Part shown: positions 10,501 through 17,985 of the stretch, in pieces
Layout: the number at the start of each line of letters is the position of its first letter
Position numbering within the stretch: position 1 is the first letter of the stretch
Assembly (NCBI RefSeq): GCF_902825225.1
Contig: NZ_CADEAK010000001.1
Coordinates: 1-64,000, forward strand
From: Bartonella vinsonii subsp. berkhoffii ATCC 51672
GTDB lineage: Bacteria > Pseudomonadota > Alphaproteobacteria > Rhizobiales > Rhizobiaceae
Direction of reading: 5' to 3'
Length of the DNA stretch: 64,000 nt
Position numbers and translations under genes: made by a program
Notes under the pieces: generated by a model
Databases searched by the model: none
What the model saw: the letters and a program-made list of their open reading frames with translations, nothing else
What the model was told of the DNA's origin: nothing

Positions 10501-11262
10501 AACCATATACTCCTTACTTGCCTTGGTTTTGAGCCCTATTGCAACACTATTGTAACCAGATGCAGATGCTATATTACCAATAGCAACACTATTTGCTTCG
10601 TTCCCTTCTGTATGTGAACCAATCGCAATCGCATCATTCTGCGTAGCTTTAGAACTCTCACCTATGGCAATGCTCTTTTTACCAGAGGCTTTTGCATTTT
10701 TACCAATAGCAATTGCTGATTCTCCCGATGCTACCGATCCCTCGCCCATAGTAACACCTGCTGCTCTAGTGGAAAGTGCGGAAACCCTAAGGGCTTGTGC
10801 TATACCAGCCTTTGTGGTTGCTCCTGCACTCAATGCTGCCGAATAATTCCCTGTTGCAGAAGCTCCACAACCCGTCGCAAAAGAATACACACCATAAGCT
10901 TCAGGCATAACATTAGAGTTACCATCAGTCAGCTCCCCCATATAACCATCGCTTGAGAAAGCTTGATCATTGATCAATCTACTATACTGCGCCTCTACAG
11001 TGATTTGCTTATCAGTACCTTGAGCACTACCATCACGTCCAACAGCATTATCCACACCACAGGAATCATCATCACCAGCGAAGACCATACTACCATGGCT
11101 TCCCTTTAAATAAGATACGCCAGTTTCATTTGTGCTTTCAACTTTACTCCCTGTTATTGCAAAATTTGCAGCTAAAATAGGAGAAACACTTGATAAAAGT
11201 GTCGCGATAACAGCTCCCAACGAAACCGCTTTAACCAAATTTTGTGTTGAATATTTTTTCAT
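7581..11262 (-). pseudogene. Trimeric autotransporter adhesin (Vomp/BadA-like), disrupted by a nonsense codon and several frameshifts
   Basis: The ATG at 11262 has a GAGGG ribosome site and a signal peptide (MKKYSTQNLVKAVSLG) almost identical to that of the intact neighbour. The first segment (11262-9394) encodes signal peptide, a rich head (SAIAIGKNAKASGKKSIAIG and further AIG repeats), neck and stalk. It ends at an in-frame TGA (9394-9396) where the paralogue reads on (NDVG-stop-ALSGLD). The same frame continues to a frameshift near 8679-8685 (after EDKAFVAT). Another is in the C-run at 8535-8538 (after GGGAG), one near 8505, and one near 8268-8275 (after VADGKLK). The final frame (8237-7581) still encodes a complete coiled coil and YadA anchor (AAAIGLAVSNLRY, SAFAFGAGYTSEKG). 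Five separate lesions argue for real decay rather than a sequencing slip. A truncated product ending at 9394 would lack the anchor and could not be displayed. Confidence 0.9.
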
Positions 11263-11827
11263 GATAAATCCCTCAATATAGAAAATACTGGAAGCCAAAA
11301 CGCAGTTCAGCTTCGCCACAACAGGCAATAAAAGACAAAATAAAACCCCTTCGACGCTCCAGAGTTTTCTCAGCATCGTCCTAAAATTTCTGAAAAGACA
11401 TTGGATGTTAAAAAATCCCCCGTTAATAAAGGGAATTAAATAAAAAATAAGCAATCTACTTGCAAATTATGTTGCAAATTATGCTATAATCTCCATTACG
11501 AACAGTATAATCCGCTTCTTATAAAATGATCTCTCATTCTCAGATAAAGCGCACAAACAAAATGGCAAGAGTACAGGTAAATAATTTTTCATTGATTTGC
11601 GAAAATACACCGCTATAAATTGTAAAATATATTTTGATATAAATGATATTTTATAGTATAGTTACATGAAATATATGGATACTATAGAGAAGTTTGTATT
11701 GTTCAATCTTCTTTAGCAGATAAAATGCGTGATAGTGTTTTCAAAAACTCAAAAACATGTAAAATACTGCTCTTTTTAAAATTGGGTTTTTATAGCAAAA
11801 AATCAAAAAAATCATGTCAGAGAACTG
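11263..11827. other. Upstream region of the adhesin pseudogene, with a tandem 12-bp repeat
   Basis: No gene is supported in these 565 bp. A perfect tandem repeat TTGCAAATTATG lies at 11460-11471 and 11472-11483, followed immediately by TATAAT (11485-11490, plus strand). The TGCAAAT core also occurs in the XRE operator at 12358-12400, so this may be a second site for the same repressor (inference). Confidence 0.5.
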
Positions 11828-12358
11828 TTAATCTTTTGTAGTTTCCGGTTGTGTTTTCTCAGCTTCGATTTGACGTTTTAAATGCAATTTCAAAAGTGGT
11901 ACAGTTGCTTCAATTTCTTCCTTATCATTGATATTCTGAACAAGCTCTTGCAACTTTCCATAAAGCTCCGCCGCTAATTCTGCTATATCTTCAGCAGGAA
12001 GTGTTATCTTTGCATCATGATAGGTTGTATAAACCAAACGCCCAAGCTTTTTCATCAATCCAGCAGGAATAGCCTGCGGTTTAAAACCCGCCGCTTTCGC
12101 CTTTGCCATGTCTGTAAACATTTCACCTTCACCTGTAATTAGCCAAGCTAAGTTAACCTTTAGTTTCTGTGATAAAGCAGCCAAGAATTCCACATTGGGA
12201 AAGGTAGTACCTCTTTCAGCGTGATCATAAATTGCTTTATTAATACCTAAACGGGCCGCTATCTGATCCCGATGAAGCTGTAAACTTTTTCGTATCAAAT
12301 GTAACCGTTTCGCTTGTTCTGTTTTTGGTTCGATTTCTTTTTTTGCTAAATTACACAA
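11828..12358 (-). CDS. XRE/CI-family helix-turn-helix transcriptional repressor
   Basis: 176 residues. Residues ~17-70 form a Cro/CI-type helix-turn-helix domain (AKRLHLIRKSLQLHRDQIAA, then GINKAIYDHAERGTTFPN and the segment ending NLAWLITGEG). This is the layout of phage and plasmid repressors in which the HTH is followed by a short linker. The C-terminal ~100 residues are helical and charged, with no LexA/S24 peptidase motif, so RecA-stimulated self-cleavage is not indicated. The start is TTG at 12358 because there is no in-frame ATG before the HTH; it overlaps the inverted repeat, so the message may be nearly leaderless. It faces a divergent run of small genes across the palindromic operator and probably represses them and itself. 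It also lies 560 bp from the adhesin pseudogene. A role in adhesin control is speculation. Confidence 0.8.
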   Translation of the reverse strand: MCNLAKKEIEPKTEQAKRLHLIRKSLQLHRDQIAARLGINKAIYDHAERGTTFPNVEFLAALSQKLKVNLAWLITGEGEMFTDMAKAKAAGFKPQAIPAGLMKKLGRLVYTTYHDAKITLPAEDIAELAAELYGKLQELVQNINDKEEIEATVPLLKLHLKRQIEAEKTQPETTKD

Positions 12359-12400
12359 TAATGCAAATATTGATTTGACATACTATAATATTTGCATTAT
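12358..12400. promoter_or_regulatory. Palindromic operator between the XRE repressor and the small-gene operon
   Basis: A perfect 14-bp inverted repeat: ATAATGCAAATATT at 12358-12371 and its reverse complement at 12387-12400, separated by 15 bp. The left arm abuts the repressor start codon and the right arm overlaps the -10 of the rightward promoter. This is the expected geometry for a repressor that controls both directions. Confidence 0.75.
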
Positions 12401-12402
12401 AC
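12375..12402 (+). promoter_or_regulatory. Rightward promoter TTGACA - 16 bp - TTATAC
   Basis: A consensus -35 (TTGACA, 12375-12380) and a 4/6 -10 (TTATAC, 12397-12402) with a 16-bp spacer. The right arm of the inverted repeat sits inside this promoter, so bound repressor would block polymerase. Confidence 0.65.
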
Positions 12403-12453
12403 CTCTTATTACCGCCCGTTAAGATGAGCGGTTATTACACACATAACCCCACA

Positions 12454-12477
12454 AAATGGATGTTGCCGCATCCATTT
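12454..12477 (+). other. Leader hairpin before the first small gene
   Basis: A 9-bp perfect stem (AAATGGATG / CATCCATTT) with a 6-base loop, ending 6 bp before an AGGAG ribosome site that serves the ATG at 12494. There is no U-run, so it is not a standard terminator. It may affect translation or RNA stability. Confidence 0.5.
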
Positions 12478-12493
12478 AAGTAGGAGCGAAAAT

Positions 12494-12669
12494 TATGACA
12501 ACCACACAAAGATGGTAGCGCCATAGCATTATTTCGAGTTACGCCGCAAAACATGATCCGTGGCAAAACTCACGAAAGCTTACCAAATACTGTTATCCAA
12601 TGTCAAAAACATTTGGATAGAGTTTTAAAATTACATAAGGAAAAAGGTTTCTCAATGTCTCAAAATTAA
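12494..12669 (+). pseudogene. Small unrecognised gene, frameshifted after codon 5
   Basis: The ATG at 12494 has an AGGAG site at good spacing but stops after seven codons (MTTTQRW). Removing one A from the AAA run near 12508-12510 restores one frame: MTTTQDGSAIALFRV and onward to TAA 12667-12669, about 58 codons in all. I do not recognise the product. It is the first gene of the run behind the XRE-controlled promoter, the position of a cro-like or early gene, but the protein has no visible HTH. Confidence 0.45.
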
Positions 12670-12675
12670 TACGAA

Positions 12676-12881
12676 ATGGGTAAAATAAATTGGTGTTTTA
12701 CAAAAAATGAAAGCGGATCGGAAATGATAGACACCTCATTGTTGATGAAGTTCAAAATCTAATCGATAAAGCAATTTATCAATTACGCCAAGTTATGGAT
12801 ATCAATAACTCTGATTTGAATTTCGTTGGCAATGATGAGATTTCAGAGCATTTTTATCAAAATGATACATCTTCTGCGTAA
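12676..12881 (+). pseudogene. Small unrecognised gene, frameshifted in the middle
   Basis: The ATG at 12676 gives MGKINWCFTKNESGS, then runs out of frame near 12720 and stops. In the next frame the sequence continues as NDRHLIVDEVQNLIDKAIYQ and on to TAA at 12879-12881. One missing base near 12717-12722 explains the break. The reconstructed protein is about 68 residues, acidic and helical. I do not recognise it. Its stop directly abuts the ATG of the next gene (TAA-ATG), as in an operon. Confidence 0.45.
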
Positions 12882-13106
12882 ATGAAAAGCTACTTGCCAA
12901 TCATGTCTTCTCAATACTATAAGTCCTATAATAAAGATATTGCAATATGCATGCACAAGTGGGAAACTGAAATTCTTGGAACAAGAAAATTTCTGACAGA
13001 TAGTGACTTAAAAGTTGATGTTTTGCGCCAAATGGGCAAAACTATGATATCTATATGCATGAAAGCTTTTGGCGATCATAATGAAATGACGTTTAAAATA
13101 TATTAA
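12882..13106 (+). CDS. Hypothetical protein, 74 residues, in the XRE-controlled small-gene run
   Basis: An open frame of 74 codons starting immediately after the stop of the preceding broken gene. The protein (MKSYLPIMSSQYYKSYNKDI at the start) has no signal peptide or membrane segment and looks helical and soluble. I do not recognise it. The tight coupling to its neighbours and the shared orientation away from the repressor suggest it belongs to the same transcript. Since upstream members are broken it may be a leftover; the frame itself is intact. Confidence 0.45.
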   Translation: MKSYLPIMSSQYYKSYNKDIAICMHKWETEILGTRKFLTDSDLKVDVLRQMGKTMISICMKAFGDHNEMTFKIY

Positions 13107-13137
13107 AACTGCACTGAAAAAACCGTGATGTGGAGAC

Positions 13138-13407
13138 ATGAATATGACCTCTTTACGCGATAAAGAATTATCCGATACGCTTGTTGGTCTTTATGACGAT
13201 TATCAACGCGGTTTTGATATTGGAGAACAGCTTAAATCATGTGTGGATTTGGCTTTATCTCTTGAATTAGAATTAAGTATTTGTCGTTTAAGCGAAGCAG
13301 ATATGGTTTTTAAAAAAGAAATTGTAGAAACCCTGCGCCGTCGTAGAATGCCTCTTGCCAATGAAGAAGAAACTGTTACTCATATGGATTTTGAAGAACA
13401 CAAATAA
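13138..13407 (+). CDS. Hypothetical acidic protein, 89 residues
   Basis: The frame begins with an ATG at 13138 preceded by GGAGA (good spacing), 31 bp after the previous gene. The product is acidic and helical (SLRDKELSDTLVGLYDDYQR near the N-terminus, ETLRRRRMPL near residue 68), with no membrane segment. The base composition and strong ribosome site make it the most convincing of the four small genes. I do not recognise a family. It probably encodes a phage/plasmid-type accessory protein co-transcribed with 12494-13106 (inference from position). Confidence 0.55.
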   Translation: MNMTSLRDKELSDTLVGLYDDYQRGFDIGEQLKSCVDLALSLELELSICRLSEADMVFKKEIVETLRRRRMPLANEEETVTHMDFEEHK

Positions 13408-13828
13408 CGCAACACAATCCATATATGGTGAGATTGTCTGATTGCTTTCCATCCCTCTTTACTTAAATAGAAATGAAAAATTTTTAAGAAATTGCAAAAT
13501 GTTGTATACTGTGTCCCTCGCCTCTCACGAAAGTGAGATTAAGCAAAAAGGCATCTCAAGATTTTTTAGTGATTCATCAAAAAACCAATGAGCATTTTAT
13601 AGCATCCATAAGGTTTATACTTTATTCATTAAAAACACCAACCTTAGCATTCACTCTTCTACCCTTAAAATAACATCTTCAATGTAAGGCATCAATCTCA
13701 TAGAAGGAAAAAGAGAAGGAAACAAACAGCCATTCCTCTTTAGCTCTCCTTAGGAATTTATGCTTAACATACCGGAACAAAGGAGAGCATCTTAATTATT
13801 TATGTCAGCAATTGTAAGGTGGAATCCG
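13408..13828. other. Intergenic region with two inverted repeats
   Basis: No gene is supported. A short hairpin at 13523-13538 has six paired bases closed by a GAAA tetraloop (TCTCAC-GAAA-GTGAGA), 13 bp after a -10-like TATACT (13505-13510). A second inverted repeat pairs 13743-13751 (GCTCTCCTT) with 13780-13788. These could belong to a small RNA, but no clear -35 or terminator supports a call. Confidence 0.4.
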
Positions 13829-14591
13829 ATGACACAAAATATTCAATCATAAAGCAAAAAGTTTGATGGATTGGCTGATGATTATGATCGCTATCGTCCA
13901 CGCTACCCTCTCACCTTATTGAAAACCATGCTACTGCCTTTGAAGGACAAAAAACATTTATCCATCGTGGATGTAGGAGCTGGAACCGGCATCGCATTAG
14001 AGGGAATTGTAGAGCTTCTGAGGAACAAACACCAATATCATGCCATCGATATATCGTCAGACATGATTAAGCAGGGGCGGAGAAAATTTCCTACTGTGCA
14101 GTGGTATCAAGGACAAGCCGAAAGTCTATCGCCCAAAATTGGCAAGCTTGATCTTGTCATTATGGCGCAGGCGTTTCAGTGGGTGGATCGCCCCTCGATT
14201 GCTTTGCACTGTCTCGAAACAACTTCAAACCAATGGTGTCATGGCGGTTATTCAAAACAATCGCAATTTTAAGCAGAGCGAATTTCTAGCCGCTTATGAG
14301 ACATTATTAGAAGAAATGAGCCCTAACTATTCGCGTTATTATTGTCATTTTGATTTTTTACAGGAAATGAGCGATGGCTTTAGGGTCAATCCAGAAAAGA
14401 TTGCTTTATATACACAGGATTGGTCGATGACGATCTCATCTGAAGCCTTTATTGGAATGAGCCGCTCCTCAACGCAAGTACAACGCGCCATTGCTATCTA
14501 TCAAGAAAAATATTTGCAGAAATTGAGTACATTGATAAAGCAATATGAAGTACAAGGAAATTTGGAGATTTTATATCGAAGTGAACTCTAA
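13829..14591 (+). pseudogene. Class I SAM-dependent methyltransferase, broken by a stop codon and a frameshift
   Basis: The ATG at 13829 is followed by an in-frame TAA at codon 8 (13850-13852). The frame then continues with GLADDYDRYRPRYP, the SAM-binding motif I VDVGAGTGIAL, the acidic motif II region YHAIDISSDMI, and VIMAQAFQWVD. A frameshift near 14220-14235 separates this from the rest (LKQLQTNGVMAV in the other frame), which runs to TAA at 14591. Reconstructed, it is about 250 residues, typical of small UbiE-like methyltransferases. The natural substrate cannot be inferred. Two independent lesions make it a pseudogene; use of a start downstream of the TAA would still leave the C-terminal third out of frame. 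Confidence 0.85.
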
Positions 14592-15044
14592 CTCTACATG
14601 TATACAAGATAATCTCACATCTATGGCTGTCACTGCTGCCTCTCAACGCACAAAAGTAAGCGATGTGCGGGAAATCCACGCATCATATTAAGATGAAAAT
14701 TTGAGAGACATTTGTACCGCCTTTCTCCTTTGGCGCCCAATTCACGCCTTATTGCATCAATCTTTATTGTCCGTGTCCATGAACCTTGTGCAAGTAAAGA
14801 GAAGGCGCGTCTTTTGTCTCTCAATGATGCGCTAGAGATACGAAAAAACTTCCGTTAATTTACACTTTGGGTGGACCACAGATAAAATGGCATCCCTTTA
14901 TATCAAAACAGCAGATAAAAAACAGCTAGCAATAGACACAATAAAAAAAGCTTCAAAAAGATACGGGATAGACAGGAAAATAAGTTAAAAGAATCAAAGA
15001 ACACAAGATTCCCGAACTTTTATAGAACCCATTGATTCTTAAAA
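14592..15044. other. Intergenic region, nothing recognised
   Basis: About 450 bp between the methyltransferase pseudogene and tRNA-Ser. Its composition near 14600-14830 is richer in GC than the surrounding gaps, which might mark another eroded gene, but none of the frames gives a recognisable domain. Confidence 0.4.
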
Positions 15045-15134
15045 TGGCGGAGAGAGAGGGATTCGAACCCTCGATATGGTTTCCCATATACACGCGTTCC
15101 AGGCGTGCGCCTTCAACCACTCGGCCACCTCTCC
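15045..15134 (-). tRNA. tRNA-Ser(GGA)
   Basis: A 90-base class II tRNA on the minus strand. It has a GGAGAGG acceptor, anticodon loop CTGGAAC (anticodon GGA), a long variable arm, T-loop GTTCGAATC and an encoded CCA (TGG at 15045-15047 on the plus strand). It reads UCC/UCU codons. Confidence 0.95.
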
Positions 15135-15481
15135 AGAGGTTCGCACTATACCCAGAAAGAAATAACGTGCAAGCTTAAACTCATATTCAAAACTCAAAAA
15201 ATAACTTTAGTTATCAAAATAAGAGGAGATCCTTATTAAGGATAAATACATTTTCTCTTTTTCAACAAGCAACTTTTTTCCCTGGATAGACAGTACTCCT
15301 CCTATTATCACTACCTATATCCAGAAAACAGCAAAATAAGCATCTTCATGAATCGTTACCAACATGAAAACGTGCTTCGTGAGAATAATAAAATTTATTC
15401 TAATAACAACGCTTGATGATGTGCTTTTGCTTTACCGAATTGCAAGATTAATGAATTCTCCGTCCCCTTAACTTCCCTGTA
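15135..15481. other. Intergenic region, nothing recognised
   Basis: About 350 bp between tRNA-Ser(GGA) and the end of the phosphotransferase gene. I see no ORF of substance and no clear terminator hairpin. Confidence 0.4.
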
Positions 15482-17707
15482 TCACTTTATATCATTGCTA
15501 AGAGCACATACATCCCGCACAGTTTCACATTGTAATGCTTTTCTTGCTAAAATTTTCATGTCTTCAAAACTATGGGTCTGCAAACATGCTTTTACTGAAG
15601 AAATATCATTGGATATCATAGACAGTTCATTAATCCCCAATCCAGTCAAAATCATCGCTGCAAAAGGATTTCCTGCCATACCACCACACACACTAACCCA
15701 ACAATTATGTTTTTCTGCACCTTGTACAGTTTGATGTATCATACGCAAAACCGCTGGATCAAGACTATCAGCTTCAGACACAAGGTAAGGATTCTGTCTA
15801 TCAACCGCCATTGTGTACTGCGTTAAATCATTCGTTCCAATGGAGAAAAAATCTACATAGGCACTCAAAACATCTGCCATAATGGCTGCCGCTGGAACTT
15901 CGATCATAATACCAATCTTTACTTTTGGTGCACCAATATCATGACGTATTTCTTCTGTGATCTTTTTTATAGCAAAAACCTCTGAAACGGACATAACCAT
16001 CGGAAATAGAAGCCATAAATCTCCCCCCTCTTTTGCCACTCGATACAAAGCACGCAACTGAGGAACTAAAAGATCACGTCGACGCAATAAAAGCCGCGTC
16101 CCCCGAATTCCTAAAAAAGGATTGTCCTCTTTAGATAAATGTAAATGTGCAACCTGTTTATCCCCACCAATATCGAGTGCACGAATAATCAATGGCTTAT
16201 CCCCCACCGCTGTCATCATCGCTCGGTACACATCAAATTGCGCTTCTTCATCTGGAACATAGGGACTTTCTAAAAACAAAAATTCTGTACGCATAAGGCC
16301 AATACCTTCAGCCCCTAAGTCCAACGCAACAGAAACCTGATTTGTATAGCTGACATTAGCCATGATACGAATCTTTTGACCATCCGTCGTTTGCACCGGT
16401 AATCTACATACGCGTATCTCACTCTCATGCTTTTGCGCAAAAATGCTGATCTGCCTTTCAGCATCTTCAACATCTTCAGGAGAAGGATTAAAATAAATGA
16501 ACCCATTATCACCATCAATAATAGCTTGAACATCACTCTCTATTGCCAAAACATCAGCACCTGCAGCAACAACCATTGGGATATCCAGAGTACGTGCTAA
16601 AATTGCCGTATGAGACAGTGGACCTCCCCATGCCGTTACTAAACCTTGCACTTTTGTACAATCAAGCTGAGCTATATCAGAAGGAGATAGATCATCTGTA
16701 ACAAGAATAATACCGCGCGGGAAGTCATTTAAAAAGAATGGTCTATATGATGGATTTATTTCGCCTAAAACACGACGACCAACATCAACTAAATTAACAG
16801 CACGCGCCGCTAACAAAGGATTATCTACCTGAGAAAACATATCCACAAATTGCTGAATCGCTCTATCCCAAGACCAAGCGATACCATGACCTTCTGCTAT
16901 AAAACGACAAGCTTGAGCTATCAGATTTTCATCTTCAAGCAAAACCATTTGTGCAGAAAAAATCGCAGCAGAATCTGCTCCCATACGCGCTGTGATATCA
17001 GAAATAACTGATGCCATTTTATATTTTGTTTTTGTAAGAGCATTTTCAAGATATGCCGTCCCAATTGCAAAATCAACGGGCTGATCCGTTATGGAAATAT
17101 TATTTTGCTTTAACACAAAAATCTTTCCCAGAGCTAACCCTGAACTTGCACCAACACCAGAAATACCTTTTTGTCCAGAACGTGGAGACCAACCATGAAA
17201 AGTCTTGGTTTGAGACTCTATTTCTCTCATCATGCATTTTTCACTTATGCCCACTTTCTTCGCAACAGAAATTGCATCTTTAAGCAGTTGCACACCTTCT
17301 ACAGCATCCGTCGAAAAAATAAGAACATCACCGTTTTTTGCTCCTAACTGCAATAAACCAACCAAATTTTTCATTTCAACAGCATACTGACCATGACGGA
17401 TTCTGATAGAGCTCTGAGCCTTTTTTGCAAAATCAACCCAAAGAGAAGCTGGGCGCGCATGAAGACCACTTGGATAATCTAAAGTCCATTCTTGGCAAAC
17501 GGAAAGATCACCAATAGAAGTCTTTCCCATCTTCATATCCTGACCAAATAAAGTTGTAACAATCTGTTGTTTATCCCTAGTCGTTGAGAGTTCTTCAAGC
17601 CGTTCCTTATCATATAAAAGAGGCGCCAATTGTCTGCAAATCTCTCTATAACGATCTGGACAAGCCGCAATGGCAATAACCAACGCACTTTCTTTCCATC
17701 CCTCCAC
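15482..17707 (-). CDS. HPr-Enzyme I part of a fructose-type phosphoenolpyruvate-protein phosphotransferase (FPr/EI fusion), separated from its EIIA domain by a frameshift
   Basis: 741 codons from a GTG at 17707. The first ~70 residues are the back half of an EIIA domain. An HPr domain (roughly residues 75-155) keeps the phospho-histidine site GLHARPA. Enzyme I follows (about residues 180-741), with phospho-histidine motif GGPLSHTAILAR, ALDIGGDKQVAHL, GIRGTRLLLRR and the C-terminal CGGMAGNP loop. EI takes phosphate from PEP and passes it through HPr to sugar-specific EIIs. The order EIIA-HPr-EI is that of the fructose multiphosphoryl transfer proteins. The EIIA start lies in another frame (separate entry). 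There is no obvious ribosome site at the GTG, so expression would need reinitiation. No EIIBC permease or fructose kinase is nearby, so a sugar role is doubtful; retention of HPr and EI catalytic residues suggests recent breakage or a regulatory use. Confidence 0.8.
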   Translation of the reverse strand: MEGWKESALVIAIAACPDRYREICRQLAPLLYDKERLEELSTTRDKQQIVTTLFGQDMKMGKTSIGDLSVCQEWTLDYPSGLHARPASLWVDFAKKAQSSIRIRHGQYAVEMKNLVGLLQLGAKNGDVLIFSTDAVEGVQLLKDAISVAKKVGISEKCMMREIESQTKTFHGWSPRSGQKGISGVGASSGLALGKIFVLKQNNISITDQPVDFAIGTAYLENALTKTKYKMASVISDITARMGADSAAIFSAQMVLLEDENLIAQACRFIAEGHGIAWSWDRAIQQFVDMFSQVDNPLLAARAVNLVDVGRRVLGEINPSYRPFFLNDFPRGIILVTDDLSPSDIAQLDCTKVQGLVTAWGGPLSHTAILARTLDIPMVVAAGADVLAIESDVQAIIDGDNGFIYFNPSPEDVEDAERQISIFAQKHESEIRVCRLPVQTTDGQKIRIMANVSYTNQVSVALDLGAEGIGLMRTEFLFLESPYVPDEEAQFDVYRAMMTAVGDKPLIIRALDIGGDKQVAHLHLSKEDNPFLGIRGTRLLLRRRDLLVPQLRALYRVAKEGGDLWLLFPMVMSVSEVFAIKKITEEIRHDIGAPKVKIGIMIEVPAAAIMADVLSAYVDFFSIGTNDLTQYTMAVDRQNPYLVSEADSLDPAVLRMIHQTVQGAEKHNCWVSVCGGMAGNPFAAMILTGLGINELSMISNDISSVKACLQTHSFEDMKILARKALQCETVRDVCALSNDIK

Positions 17708-17985
17708 TCAATACCTGCGGGAATCTGTATAACGGTAACAGCATCTCTGATAATCAAATTATGGCTTTCAACCATTCCCTGGGGAATGGCTATACCATTC
17801 CCAAGCCAAGTATTTGTGATTGCTTCACGTTGAAGCATACTTGCTAGATAACATTTATCAACTGCACCGACCTGCACAAGCAATTCACTAGCAGCACGAA
17901 TCACATCATTTTTATGATCAAAAGCAGCTGCAAGTTGTACAGATCTTATAGATAAGATTTCACTCTCGTTAAACTCTGTATTCAT
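17533..17985 (-). pseudogene. EIIA(Fru) N-terminal part of the phosphotransferase fusion; frameshifted and lacking its active-site histidine
   Basis: Starts at MNTEFNESEIL (17985; upstream in-frame ATG/GTG at 18009 and 18030 are alternatives). It matches the EIIA domain of FruB-type proteins up to about residue 100, with TWLGNGIAIP and IQIPAGIEWRDGKK, then leaves frame near 17680-17684. One added base there joins it to the downstream HPr-EI frame (ALVIAIAACPDRY). The family active site is GIAIPHG, where His takes the phosphate; here the codon is CAG and the motif is GIAIPQG. EIIA is therefore doubly disabled: the acceptor residue is lost and the frame is broken. Confidence 0.8.

Noticed and set aside
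14630..14824. A 64-codon minus-strand frame before tRNA-Ser
   Set aside because: No recognisable domain and no ribosome site; it lies in a decaying region.
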